Source of the DNA: Roseomonas indoligenes
Lineage (GTDB): Bacteria > Pseudomonadota > Alphaproteobacteria > Acetobacterales > Acetobacteraceae
Assembly: GCF_017813365.1 (NCBI RefSeq)
Contig: NZ_JAGIZA010000003.1
Location: 372,001-436,000 of the forward strand
Direction: 5' to 3'
DNA length: 64,000 bases
Position 1 is the first letter of the stretch. Each line of letters begins with the position of its first letter. Under the pieces are notes generated by a model. That model had not been told where the DNA came from, did no database searches, and was given only the letters and a program-made list of their open reading frames with translations. Below are positions 25,901 to 33,444 of the stretch, piece by piece. The position numbers were made by a program, and so were the translations under genes.

Positions 25901-26168
25901 GTTTTCCGGGCTGAAGGTGCTGCAATCCGACCTACGCATCGACCTGCTGATCACTGATGTCGGCCTGCCCGGCGGGATGAACGGGCGCCAGCTGGCGGAT
26001 GCGGCCAGGGCGTTGCGGCCGGCGTTGAAGGTGCTGTTCATCACCGGCTATGCCGAGAACGCGGCGCTCGGGAACGGGAGGCTGGAGCCGGGCATGCACG
26101 TGCTGACCAAGCCTTTCGCGATGGAGGCGCTGGCCACCCGCATCCGCGAGGTGATCGGCGGCGCGTGA
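22944..26168 (+). CDS. Hybrid sensor histidine kinase with GAF, PAS repeats and receiver domain
   Basis: The 1074-aa cytosolic protein contains, in order, an N-terminal GAF domain (about 20-170), four PAS domains (about 180-290, 300-420, 425-545 and 565-690), a HisKA dimerisation domain, an HATPase domain and a C-terminal receiver. The phospho-acceptor is His712 in G-G-I-A-H-D-F-N-N. The N box is L-C-I-N-A-R-D-A-M-P, followed by D-T-G-T-G-M and G-T-G-L-G-L. The receiver aspartate is Asp1005 in L-L-I-T-D-V-G-L-P. The start is a TTG with GGAGAGAG upstream; no better start fits. No transmembrane helix is present. No output regulator is adjacent, so signal and target are unknown. Confidence 0.93.
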   Translation: MPEPTAPRRWTEAERLAALERTQLLDTPPEQAFDDLVRLAAELTGAPMAAIHLVDRDRQWAKAETGLGAREMPRSAAICPTAMLDPEGLVVPDASLDPRFADSPVVRGMPGIRFYAGVPLQFEGVPIGALCVLDTAPREGLDGRQSFALRALAAQVNSQIALRRALADRDRAERLHRQTLNSAADYAIISMDMDGRVIGWNTGAENVLGWSEAEMLGEDGRRIFVEEDRRAGRPEEEMRTALVKERSPDERWHLHKDGSRFWASGEMMPLRDADGGHVGFVKVLRDRTGQRLAAEALEAVNERYRLAARATNDAIWDWDLQRNEVGWNEALGSAFGWRPEQVEPTGEWWIGNIHPEDRARIDGSIHAVIDGGGTSWSGEYRFRRADGSYAAVLDRGYVTRDAGGTPVRMIGAMLDLTARAEAERGQREAEERLRLAADAARIGTFDFRVREGVLNWDDRCRELFGLPPGVPVSYEGSFLAGLHPQDRARADAAVQRALDPAGSGHFEAEYRTLGITDGVERWVSASGEASFRDGAPVRLIGTVLDISARKRAEEALQRLNATLEQQVAERTADRNRLWQLSADIVMVARFDGTVTAVNPALTTMLGWAEGELVGQSFLSLVHPEEEARVREGMAGLRGGGAPWRFDIRVRDREGRYRWIAWAAVPGGGLVNAVGRDVTAEREAAEALARAEESLRQSAKMEAVGQLTGGIAHDFNNLLTGITGSLELLGTRIAQGRMKDVDRYVTAAQGAAKRAAALTHRLLAFSRQQTLDPRPTEVNRLIAGMEELVRRTVGPEIAVEVVPAAGLWPTLVDPNQLENALLNLCINARDAMPEGGRITIETANHRVDERGGAERGLPAGHYVALSVSDTGTGMAPEVVARAFEPFFTTKPMGQGTGLGLSMIYGFVRQSGGGVRAYSEPGQGTTMCLYLPRHDGETEFEVEAARPDLPRTGAGETVLVVDDEATVRMLVAEVLEEFGYAAVEAADGFSGLKVLQSDLRIDLLITDVGLPGGMNGRQLADAARALRPALKVLFITGYAENAALGNGRLEPGMHVLTKPFAMEALATRIREVIGGA

Positions 26169-26301
26169 TGCGTGCGCGGCGGGATTGGGGCGGGGCTGGC
26201 CATGATCCGGCCGCCTTGCCGCATGATGCTTCCCGCCGGGCGCCGTGGAACGGAACCCTGGCACGGCCGTTTCTTTCTGTGCCGACTCTGTTGATTGGGA
26301 G

Positions 26302-26679
26302 ATGAATGTGACGCGGACCAACGTGGCGCGCCTCGACGTGAAGCGCTTGGGCAAGTCCTGTCTGCTGGCGTTGGGGCTGGCCGGCTCGCTGGCCGCCTGC
26401 ACCAACCCCTATGATCCCGGCCAGCGGGCGCTGGGCGGCGCGGCGCTCGGCGCGGGCGGCGGCGCGGCCCTGGGCGCCATTGCCGGCGGTGGCCGTGGCG
26501 CGGCGATCGGCGCGGTGGCGGGCGGCGCGCTCGGCGCGGTGACCGGCGCGGCGACGACGCCGCAGCCGGCCTATGGCTATGGCTACGCCCCGGCTCCGGT
26601 CGCGGTGGCACCGGCGCCCGGCTACTACTACGCGGCTCCGCCGCCGCCCCCGGCGCCGGGGTACTACTACTACCGGTGA
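26302..26679 (+). CDS. Glycine-zipper lipoprotein
   Basis: The 125-aa product has a lipoprotein signal with lipobox L-A-A-C (lipidated Cys near residue 33), then a glycine-zipper region of repeating G-A-A-L-G-A-x-G-G-G (about 45-80). The tail is Pro/Ala/Tyr-rich, with Y-G-Y-G-Y and Y-Y-Y motifs. Such proteins insert in or decorate the outer membrane; the function is unknown. ATG at 26302 abuts a GGGAG, so the GTG at 26308, with better spacing, could be the real start. It stands alone between the kinase and the convergent VWA gene. Confidence 0.75.
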   Translation: MNVTRTNVARLDVKRLGKSCLLALGLAGSLAACTNPYDPGQRALGGAALGAGGGAALGAIAGGGRGAAIGAVAGGALGAVTGAATTPQPAYGYGYAPAPVAVAPAPGYYYAAPPPPPAPGYYYYR

Positions 26680-26802
26680 CAGGGTAAGGACCGTTGCCGG
26701 CGGCGCCCCGCGGGGCGTGGCCGGCGGGGCGGGCTGCGGGAGGTCCCACGGACCCGCATGACCCCGGCGGGGCGGCAGCAGTGCCGCCGCGCCGAGCGCT
26801 TA

Positions 26803-28467
26803 TCAGGGGCGCCGAACTGCCCCTTGCGGCTGCAGCGCCTGCGCCAGCCTCACCAGCGATACGAACTCTGCCCGCCTGCCATCCGCATCCTCGCCGCGCG
26901 CACCGGCGGCCACGGCCTCGGCCTGCGGCAGTCCCCACTCGCCGAGGTAGCGGGATCGGCGGAGCGCCTGGGCGAAGCCGGCGACGGCGGTGGCGAAACG
27001 CGCATCGACGGAGGCGTCCTCGAAGCGCGTCAGCGCGTCGGCGGGCGTGACGGCGCGCTCGATCAGGCGGCTCCGCGCCTCGCCCGGCAGCTTGTAGCGG
27101 ATCCGCAGGAAGGCCAGTTCCGCGCTTCTCCGGTCCGTGGCCGCGGGCCGGCGGGGGTCGGCGTAGCGGAGAGGCTCGATCGGGGCGGCGGCTTCCGCGC
27201 CGGCCGGCACAAACTCGTAGAGGGCGGTGACTGCGCGGTCCGAGCCGACCTCGCCGGCGTCCACGCGGTCATTGTTGAAGTCCTCCCGGCGCAGGGCGCG
27301 GGTCTCGTAGCCGATCAGGCGGTACTGGGAGACCTGGGCCGGGTTGAACTCCACCTGCAGCTTCACGTCGTCCGCCACGGGCACGATATTGGCCGAGAAG
27401 TCCTCCACCAGCGCGCGGCGCGCGTCCTCGAGATTGGCGGCGTAGATGGAGATGCCGTTGCCCGCCTTGGCGAGCGTGTTCAGGGTGCGGTCGTTGAGGT
27501 TGTCCAGCCCGACGCCGAGGGTGGTGAGGTAGACGCCGGTGCGGCGCCGGGCGGTGATCAGCTCCTCAAGCGCCTGCGGGCTGGAGGGGCCGAGGTTGAA
27601 GTCGCCGTCGGTGGCGAGCACCACGCGGTTCACCGCGCCCGGGTCGAAGTTCTTGGCCGCCAGCTCGTAGGCGGTCTGCAGGCCCTGGGCACCGCCGGTG
27701 CCGCCGGCCGCGTTCAGCGCAGCCAGGGCGGCGCGGATTTTCTCCTGCCGGTCGCCGGGCACGGAATCGAGAACGGTGCGGGAGCCGTTGGCGTAGGTGA
27801 CGAGGGAGATCCGGTCCTCCGGGCGCAGTTGTGGGAGGAGAAGGCCGAGGGCCTTGCGAACCAGCTCCAGCCGGTCCGGCGGCGACATGGAGCCGGAGAC
27901 GTCGACGAGGAAGACGAGGTTCAGCTTCGGCCGCGCGGCCCGGAGCGCGGCATAGGTCCTCAGGCCCACCTGCAGCAGCCGCTTCGTGGCGTCCCAGGGC
28001 GCGGGGAAGACGGACACGGTCGGCTCGAAGGGGCGTTCCCGAGACGACGGGGCGGCATATTCGTAGCGAAAGGCGTTGACGAACTCCTCAGGCCGGATGG
28101 CCTGGGCGGGCGGCAGGTAGCCCTCGTTGATCGCGCGCTTCGCCACGGCGTAGGACAGGGTGTCCGCGCTCATGGAGAAGGTGGAGACCGGCTCCTGCGC
28201 GACGAGGACGTAGGCGCTTTCCTCCGCGTTGCTGAAGCGAGACGGGTCCGGCAGGGCCGAGCTGTCGGAGGCGCGGACCGACCGGAGCACTATGGGACGG
28301 GCCGGTGCGGGCACGGCGGCCGGGAAGGATGGCGCCGGGGTCGGTGCGGGCGCCGGCATGGCGACCGGCGCCGCGCGCCCGGCGGATGATGCCGTCCCGG
28401 GCGGGCCGCCCTCGCAGGCCACCACCCCCAACAGGGCGGCGAGTGCCACCCGATCCCATGCCTTCAC
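26803..28467 (-). CDS. von Willebrand factor A domain protein (YfbK-like, with DUF3520-type C-terminus)
   Basis: The 554-aa product begins with a lipoprotein-like leader (V-V-A-C near residue 18), then an Ala/Pro-rich linker, an N-terminal domain ending F-R-Y-E-Y-A-A-P, and a VWA domain. The MIDAS metal site is D-V-S-G-S-M-S. A T-Y-A-N-G-S and an A-T-D-G-D-F-N-L-G motif complete the site. The C-terminal part resembles the DUF3520 region of YfbK. These proteins are envelope-anchored, and their partner is unknown. Start is GTG at 28467, at the beginning of the leader. The gene lies just downstream of a metallopeptidase gene on the same strand. Confidence 0.88.
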   Translation of the reverse strand: MKAWDRVALAALLGVVACEGGPPGTASSAGRAAPVAMPAPAPTPAPSFPAAVPAPARPIVLRSVRASDSSALPDPSRFSNAEESAYVLVAQEPVSTFSMSADTLSYAVAKRAINEGYLPPAQAIRPEEFVNAFRYEYAAPSSRERPFEPTVSVFPAPWDATKRLLQVGLRTYAALRAARPKLNLVFLVDVSGSMSPPDRLELVRKALGLLLPQLRPEDRISLVTYANGSRTVLDSVPGDRQEKIRAALAALNAAGGTGGAQGLQTAYELAAKNFDPGAVNRVVLATDGDFNLGPSSPQALEELITARRRTGVYLTTLGVGLDNLNDRTLNTLAKAGNGISIYAANLEDARRALVEDFSANIVPVADDVKLQVEFNPAQVSQYRLIGYETRALRREDFNNDRVDAGEVGSDRAVTALYEFVPAGAEAAAPIEPLRYADPRRPAATDRRSAELAFLRIRYKLPGEARSRLIERAVTPADALTRFEDASVDARFATAVAGFAQALRRSRYLGEWGLPQAEAVAAGARGEDADGRRAEFVSLVRLAQALQPQGAVRRP

Positions 28468-28586
28468 GCCGCTTCGTCCCGGTCCTTCGGGTGCGTATCG
28501 GCCGCGTGGTCGCGGTCGCGCCGATCACCCCGTTCGGCGGCAGCTTCGTGCGGGGTGACGCCGGAATTATGGCGGGTGCGGGATGT

Positions 28587-29543
28587 TCAGCCGTTGAAGG
28601 TGTCGCACTGGCGGATGTCGCCGCTGTCCAGCCCGCGGCGGAACCAGGTGGCGCGCTGGCGGGAGCTGCCGTGAGTGAAGCTCTCCGGGCTGATCCGGCC
28701 ACCGGTGACGCGGTCGTCGCCGACGGCGGCGGCGGCGTTCAGGCCTTCCTCGATGTCGCCCTGCTCCAGGATGTGGCGGGCGCGGTTCGCCTGGTTCGCC
28801 CAGACGCCGGCGAAGCAGTCGGCCTGGAGTTCCACGCGGACCTGGAGCTGGTTGCGCTCCGGGCCGTCGGCGCGGGCCTGGGCCTGCTGGACCTGGGGCA
28901 GGACGCCCAGGAGGTTCTGGACGTGGTGGCCGACCTCATGCGCGACGATGTAGGCGGAGGCGAAGTCGCCCTGGGCGCCGAGCTGGCGCTGCAGGCGGGC
29001 CATGAATTCCAGGTCGATGTAAACCTTGCGGTCCTCGGGGCAGTAGAAGGGGCCGGTCTGGGCCTGGGCGGCGCCGCAGCCGGAGCGGGTGGCGCCGGAG
29101 AAGAGGACGAGGACGGGCTCCTCGTAGCGGCGGCCGAGGCGCTGGAACTGGTCGTTCCAGACCTGCTCCGTCTCGCCGAGGACCTGGGCGATGAAGCGGC
29201 GACCGCCATCCTCGGAGGAGGCGGAGCCGTTCTGGGGCTGGGGTTGCGCCTGCGGCCGGCTCTCGGCCTGGCGCGGGGCGCCGCCGCCGAAGGAGCCAGG
29301 GTCGAAGCGGCGCTCCTGCGGGGCGGGCTGCGGCGGGGGGGCGCCGTCGCCGCCGCCGAGGATTACGGAGGGGTCCACGCCGAAGAGAAGGCAGACGACC
29401 AGCAGGACGACCCCGCCGATCCCGCCCACGGCGATGCCGCCGCCGCGCCCCATCCCGCCACCGCCGCCGAAGCCCCCACCGAAACCTCCGCCTTGGCCGC
29501 GGCGGTCTTCGACGTTCTGGCTCTCGGGTCCGTCGAGGCGCAT
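28587..29543 (-). CDS. Neutral zinc metallopeptidase, YpfJ family
   Basis: The 318-aa product starts with a Gly-rich cytosolic tail followed by one transmembrane segment (about residues 38-56), a Pro/Gln linker, and a peptidase domain. The zinc-binding site is H202-E-V-G-H-H207, with the third-ligand region in V-E-L-Q-A-D-C-F-A-G-V-W. Conserved cysteines (G-C-G, Y-C-P) are typical of YpfJ. It is anchored in the inner membrane with the catalytic domain outside; the substrate is unknown. It is co-oriented with the VWA gene 119 bases downstream, so the two may be co-transcribed. Confidence 0.92.
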   Translation of the reverse strand: MRLDGPESQNVEDRRGQGGGFGGGFGGGGGMGRGGGIAVGGIGGVVLLVVCLLFGVDPSVILGGGDGAPPPQPAPQERRFDPGSFGGGAPRQAESRPQAQPQPQNGSASSEDGGRRFIAQVLGETEQVWNDQFQRLGRRYEEPVLVLFSGATRSGCGAAQAQTGPFYCPEDRKVYIDLEFMARLQRQLGAQGDFASAYIVAHEVGHHVQNLLGVLPQVQQAQARADGPERNQLQVRVELQADCFAGVWANQANRARHILEQGDIEEGLNAAAAVGDDRVTGGRISPESFTHGSSRQRATWFRRGLDSGDIRQCDTFNG

Positions 29544-29696
29544 GGGGCGGCCCCCTCCTGAGTTATGGGCGCACGGCCAACGCGGGGTCAGGACCGGGAG
29601 TTGCGGCGGGATGGTGGCGCAGCTGCGCTCTCGTCGCGCGGGGCCGGAGGGCGGGGCTCCAGGAAGAGTGCCCGAGGTTGGGGCCCTAAAGGGCGC

Positions 29697-29728
29697 AGCC
29701 CTGGCGCCGAGGGGGAAACGCCAGGGCT
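29697..29728. terminator. 10-bp inverted repeat downstream of ohr
   Basis: AGCCCTGGCG (29697-29706) pairs perfectly with CGCCAGGGCT (29719-29728) across a 12-base loop. It lies 53 bases past the ohr stop, in the direction of ohr transcription. There is no T tract, so it is a factor-aided terminator candidate. The rest of the 237-base gap (29544-29780) shows no gene. Confidence 0.45.
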
Positions 29729-29780
29729 ACATCCGGCGCGGGAGGGGCGCGCCGGGAGGGTCAGGAGAGGGGCTGGGGGT

Positions 29781-30206
29781 TCAGGCGACGGTAAGCTTCA
29801 CGTCCACGTTGCCGCGGGTGGCGTTGGAATAGGGGCAGACCTGGTGCGCCTTCTCGACCAGCGCCTCGGCCTCGGCGCGGGGGAGGCCCGGCAGGTTGAC
29901 GGTGAGCTCGGCGGTGATGCCGAAGCCGCCTTCCGCGCGCGGGCCAATGCCAATCTCGGCAGTGACGGTGGTGTCGGCCGGGACCTTCGGGCCGCCCTGG
30001 GTGGAGACAAACTTCATGGCGCCCAGGAAGCAGGCGGAGTAGCCGGCCGCGAAGAGCTGCTCGGGGTTGTTGCCGGGGCCGCCGGCGCCGCCCAGCTCCT
30101 TCGGGGTGGCGAGGCGGACGTCGAGCGCGCCGTCGGCGGTGGTGGACCGGCCATCACGGCCGCCAGTGGCAGTGGCGCTGGTGCGGTAGAGGACGTTGAC
30201 GGACAT
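29781..30206 (-). CDS. ohr: Organic hydroperoxide resistance peroxiredoxin
   Basis: Ohr reduces organic and fatty-acid hydroperoxides using a reactive cysteine pair and lipoyl-type reductants. The 141-aa product has both catalytic cysteines in their usual settings, G-Y-S-A-C-F-L-G and [10 protein letters not shown], and the N-terminal V[16 protein letters not shown] signature. ATG at 30206 gives the canonical N-terminus. It is divergently transcribed from its likely repressor gene ohrR, with palindromes in the shared promoter region. Confidence 0.96.
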   Translation of the reverse strand: MSVNVLYRTSATATGGRDGRSTTADGALDVRLATPKELGGAGGPGNNPEQLFAAGYSACFLGAMKFVSTQGGPKVPADTTVTAEIGIGPRAEGGFGITAELTVNLPGLPRAEAEALVEKAHQVCPYSNATRGNVDVKLTVA

Positions 30207-30258
30207 GGCTGTCTTTCCCTGGCGGCACCGCACCGTGCGGGCCCGCCGACGCGGTTTA

Positions 30259-30314
30259 TATCGCGCGATAAAGGATCGCTGGCGACTGTTCCAAACGCAT
30301 GGTCGCCATGCGTT
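30259..30314. promoter_or_regulatory. Candidate OhrR operator region with two palindromes
   Basis: In the 181-base gap between divergent ohr and ohrR there are two perfect palindromes: TATCGCGCGATA at 30259-30270, and a 21-base element at 30294-30314 with arms AACGCATGG and CCATGCGTT around TCG. The TCGCGAT half-site recurs near 30316-30322 and 30336-30343. The position is right for MarR-type repression of both genes, but the exact operator is inferred. Confidence 0.6.
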
Positions 30315-30387
30315 AGATCGCGGGCAAAACCTTCGCTCGCGATATTAAAAGGTGCCGTTTCCCTTCCTCCCCCTCTTCTGGTCGTCC

Positions 30388-30855
30388 ATGAGCGATTCGC
30401 TGCCCCGCCCGGCCGAGCTTCTGTGCTTTTCCGTCTATGCCGCCGCCCATGCCATGAACCGGGTCTACAAGCCGCTTCTGGACCCGCTGGGGCTCACCTA
30501 TCCGCAGTACCTCGTGATGCTCACACTCTGGGACGAGGACGGGCAGACCGTCGGGCAGGTGAGCGAGCGGCTTTTCCTGGAATCCAGCACGATCACGCCC
30601 CTGCTGAAGCGGCTGGAGACGGCGGGGCTGCTGACGCGGGAGCGGGACCGGGCGGATGAGCGCGTGGTGCGGGCGCGGCTGACGGAGGCCGGGCGGGCGC
30701 TGCGGGAGAAGGCCCTGGGAATTCCCGCCTGCATCCTGGGCGCGACCGGGCTGGACATGGCGGCGGCGGTGCGGCTGCGCGACGACGTGGAGCGGCTGCG
30801 GCACTCGCTGGAGCGCGCGGCGGGCGAAGAACCGCCTTCCGGCGGCCCGTCCTAG
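30388..30855 (+). CDS. ohrR: MarR-family transcriptional repressor, OhrR-like
   Basis: OhrR represses ohr and is released when its sensing cysteine is oxidised by organic peroxides. The 155-aa product has the sensing Cys in L-L-C-F-S-V-Y-A-A near residue 14, followed by the L-T-Y-P-Q-Y-L-V-M-L-T-L-W motif and the winged helix (S-E-R-L-F-L-E-S-S-T-I-T-P-L-L-K-R-L-E). ATG at 30388 places the Cys at the standard distance. Its stop codon overlaps the stop of the convergent epimerase gene in a shared CTAG. Confidence 0.93.
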   Translation: MSDSLPRPAELLCFSVYAAAHAMNRVYKPLLDPLGLTYPQYLVMLTLWDEDGQTVGQVSERLFLESSTITPLLKRLETAGLLTRERDRADERVVRARLTEAGRALREKALGIPACILGATGLDMAAAVRLRDDVERLRHSLERAAGEEPPSGGPS

Positions 30856-31706
30856 CCTCTCCCCTCCCCTTCCAGGATGGCGGCCAGGCCCTCGCGCCAG
30901 CTCGGGTAGCGCCAGTCGATTCCGAGGGCCGCCTTTGTGCGGGCATTGGCGATCCGGCGGCTCTCCGCCCAGAAGGAGAGCGCCATGGGCGACATGGACG
31001 CGCGCGCGGTCTCGAAGGGGATGGCGGGCGGGACTGGCAGGCCGAGCATGCGCGCACCGGCCTCGGTGACCGCCGCGCTCTCCGCGGGCTCGTCGTCGGC
31101 CAGGTGGAGCACGCGGATGCCGGGCGGTCGCGGGCTGGACGCTGCGGCGAGGACGGCGCGGGCGATGTCGTCGCGGTGGATGCGGCCGAAGGCATGGCCG
31201 GGCTTGATCGTGCGGCGGGCGGTGCCGGCGCGCAGGTCGTCCAGCACGGAGCGGCCGGGGCCGTAGATGCCGGCGCAGCGCAGCAGATCGACGGCGGCAC
31301 GGTCGGCGAAGGCTTCCCATTGCCGTTCCGCGGCGCGGCGCCGGATCGAGCGGGGCTGGGCGGGGGTGGGTTCGGTGGTTTCATCCACCCAGGCGCCGCC
31401 GCGATCGCCGTAGACGCCGGTGGTGGAAAGATACCCGATCCAGCGCAGGGGAGCCCCGGCCAGGGCTGCGGCATGGGCGGCAAGGACGGGATCGCCGTGC
31501 TCACCCGGTGGGGCGGTGACGACAAGGTGGGTGGCGGCGGCGAGGGCCGGGGCGGCTTCGGCGAAGGGCAGCAGGCGGATGCCGGGCGGAGGGGCCGCGG
31601 CGGGGTTCCGGGCGGTGGCGCTGACGCGCCAGCCAGAGGCGGCGGCGAGGGCCGCTATGGCGCTTCCCGTGTAGCCGAGGCCGATGACGAGCAGGTGGCG
31701 GTCCAT
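30852..31706 (-). CDS. NAD-dependent epimerase/dehydratase-like SDR (YeeZ-like)
   Basis: The 284-aa product has an N-terminal nucleotide-binding motif G-L-G-Y-T-G-S-A-I and the later S-T-T-G-V-Y-G-D strand-loop seen in extended SDR proteins of the YeeZ type. A C-terminal R-R-I-A-N-A-R-T-K-A-A-L-G-I-D-W-R-Y-P block follows. It probably binds NAD(P); no reaction has been assigned to the subfamily. The ATG at 31706 is selected; the much longer open frame runs across the divergent TPR gene and is spurious upstream. It overlaps ohrR tail to tail by four bases. Confidence 0.87.
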   Translation of the reverse strand: MDRHLLVIGLGYTGSAIAALAAASGWRVSATARNPAAAPPPGIRLLPFAEAAPALAAATHLVVTAPPGEHGDPVLAAHAAALAGAPLRWIGYLSTTGVYGDRGGAWVDETTEPTPAQPRSIRRRAAERQWEAFADRAAVDLLRCAGIYGPGRSVLDDLRAGTARRTIKPGHAFGRIHRDDIARAVLAAASSPRPPGIRVLHLADDEPAESAAVTEAGARMLGLPVPPAIPFETARASMSPMALSFWAESRRIANARTKAALGIDWRYPSWREGLAAILEGEGRG

Positions 31707-31751
31707 TCCTCCTCCATGGCGGCTGCTGCGGGCGGCGGCTAGATTGTCGGG

Positions 31752-32603
31752 ATGCGATTCGCCCCCCGCAACCTTCTGCTGGGCGCCGCCGTGGTCGCGC
31801 TGGTCCTGGCGCTTGGGGGTGCTTGGTGGTGGACCACGCCCGAGCCCGAGGGGCCCCCGCCCCCCGTGCCGGAAGCTTCGGAGGAGGTGCTGCCCCTGCC
31901 GCCGGAGCCACCGCGCGTGGCCGACAGCCCGGAATACGAGGAGTGCCTGGGCAAGCTGCGGGACGACGCGCAGGGCGCGCTGGCCTTCGCCGAGTCCTGG
32001 GAGTCCCGGGGCGGCGGGGATGGAGCACGGCACTGCTCCGCCCTCGCGCTGCTGGCGCTGGGGGAACCGGAGCGGGCGGCCTCTCGCCTTGAGAACCTGG
32101 CGGGGCGGGCCGCGGCGGGGCCGGCGGCGCGGGCGGCGGTCTATGGGCAGGCCGGGCAGGCCTGGATGGTGGCGGGGCAGGCCCTGCGGGCGAGCGGCGC
32201 CTTCACCCTGGCCCTGGCGCTGACGCCGAACGACCCGGAGCTGCTGGTGGACCGGGCGATCGCGGCGGGGATGCTCGGGCGCTTCGCGGATTCCCTGGCG
32301 GATGCCGACCGGGCCCTGGCGCAGGACGCGCAGCGGGCGGAGGCCTGGGTGTTCCGCGCCGCGGCCTTGCGACACATGGATCGCGGGCAGGAGGCGCTGC
32401 GCGACATCGAGCGGGCGCTGCAGATCGAGCCGGGGAGCCCGGAGGCGCTGCTGGAGCGGGGAATCCTGCGGCAGCTGCAGGGCGATTCGGCCGGGGCGCG
32501 GGCGGACTGGGAGAGCGTGGTGGCGAACAGTCCGGACAGCGCGGCGGCGGACCTCGCGCAGCAGAACCTGGCGCTGAACGCGGCGGGGCCGGCGCGGCGC
32601 TAG
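31752..32603 (+). CDS. Membrane-anchored TPR protein
   Basis: The 283-aa protein has a single N-terminal transmembrane segment (about 8-28), a Pro/Glu-rich linker, and then tetratricopeptide-like helices from about residue 70 on. Clear TPR units are near 130-165 (G-Q-A-W-M-V-A-G-Q-A-L-R-A-S-G-A-F), 165-200 and 200-235 (A-L-R-D-I-E-R-A-L-Q-I-E-P). The bulk should face the periplasm and mediate protein contacts. The partner is unknown. It diverges from the epimerase gene with 45 bases between starts. Confidence 0.82.
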   Translation: MRFAPRNLLLGAAVVALVLALGGAWWWTTPEPEGPPPPVPEASEEVLPLPPEPPRVADSPEYEECLGKLRDDAQGALAFAESWESRGGGDGARHCSALALLALGEPERAASRLENLAGRAAAGPAARAAVYGQAGQAWMVAGQALRASGAFTLALALTPNDPELLVDRAIAAGMLGRFADSLADADRALAQDAQRAEAWVFRAAALRHMDRGQEALRDIERALQIEPGSPEALLERGILRQLQGDSAGARADWESVVANSPDSAAADLAQQNLALNAAGPARR

Positions 32604-32613
32604 ACGATCCGGA

Positions 32614-33282
32614 TCAGAAGTCCAGGTCGGCGTAGTGCTGCGGCGGCGTGAGGCCGGAGACGCGGTCGGCGAGGACGGGGCGGAAGGACGGGCGGGACTT
32701 CACGCGGGCATACCAGTCCTTCACCGCGTCGTTCAGCGACCAGTCCACGTCGCCGATGTAGTCGAGCGTGGAGAGGTGGGCGGCGGCGGCGAGGTCGGCG
32801 AGCGAGATCTGGGATCCGGCGAGCCAGGCGCGTGTTTCCGCCAGCCAGCCGATATACTCGATATGCGGCTTGATGTTGGCGTAGCCGGCGCGCAGCGCGG
32901 AGGCATCGGGGTTGCCGAGGCCGAGGGTGCGCTTCAGCTGCTTCTCGAAATAGAGGTTCCGCGTGACCTCGCGGTCGAACTTCATGTCGAACCAGGAGAC
33001 GAGGCGGCGGACCTCGGCACGCTCCGCATGGGTGCGGCCCATCAGGGGCGTGTCGGGATAGGCCTCGTCGAGATATTCGCAGATGGCGTGGCTCTCGGCG
33101 ATGACGAGGCCGTTCTCCTCCTCCAGCACCGGGACGGTGCCGGCGGGGTTCATGCCCAGGAACTCCTCGCGCCGCTCCCAGATGCGCTCCGCGCGCAGCT
33201 CGAAGGGAATGCGCTTCTCGTGAAGCGCGAGCCGCACCTTGCGGCAGAAGGGCGAGAGCGGGATGTGATGGAGAATGCGCAC
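32614..33282 (-). CDS. Glutathione S-transferase family protein
   Basis: The 222-aa product carries the GST N-domain opening L-H-H-I-P-L-S-P-F-C-R-K-V-R-L-A-L with a Ser/Cys active-site pair. It continues with N-P-A-G-T-V-P-V-L and E-S-H-A-I-C-E-Y-L-D. The C-domain shows S-L-A-D-L-A-A-A-A-H. It is a second GST, not closely alike to the one at 20654, of the maleylacetoacetate isomerase/zeta-like or beta-like type. The start is GTG at 33282; the ribosome site is weak. It is convergent with the TPR gene. Confidence 0.9.
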   Translation of the reverse strand: MRILHHIPLSPFCRKVRLALHEKRIPFELRAERIWERREEFLGMNPAGTVPVLEEENGLVIAESHAICEYLDEAYPDTPLMGRTHAERAEVRRLVSWFDMKFDREVTRNLYFEKQLKRTLGLGNPDASALRAGYANIKPHIEYIGWLAETRAWLAGSQISLADLAAAAHLSTLDYIGDVDWSLNDAVKDWYARVKSRPSFRPVLADRVSGLTPPQHYADLDF

Positions 33283-33378
33283 GGTACCGTGTTTCTGCCA
33301 CCGGGCCGGTCGCGCGGCAAGGCAGAGGGCGGATGAAGAGCGGCGCCCAAATCCTTGTTGCGGTTAACTTTGCCCCTG

Positions 33379-33398
33379 GCGTGACAGGAACGTCACGC
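33379..33398. repeat. Inverted repeat, 7-bp arms
   Basis: GCGTGAC (33379-33385) and GTCACGC (33392-33398) flank AGGAAC in the gap between the GST start and the gltB stop. It may be an operator for the GST gene. No regulator family can be assigned. Confidence 0.4.
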
Positions 33399-33407
33399 AG
33401 GGCTGCG

Positions 33408-33435
33408 GGAGGCCGGCCGGTCGGGGCCGGCCTCC
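33408..33435 (-). terminator. Strong GC hairpin downstream of gltB
   Basis: Eleven perfect pairs (GGAGGCCGGCC with GGCCGGCCTCC) and a 6-base loop lie 10 bases after the gltB stop in its direction of transcription. There is no T tract, so termination may need Rho, but the stem is very stable. Confidence 0.6.
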
Positions 33436-33444
33436 GCGCGCGGG

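Noticed and set aside
30852-32375. 507-codon minus-strand frame containing the epimerase
   Set aside because: The part upstream of 31706 is antisense to the TPR gene and is low-complexity, so the gene was trimmed to the ATG at 31706.
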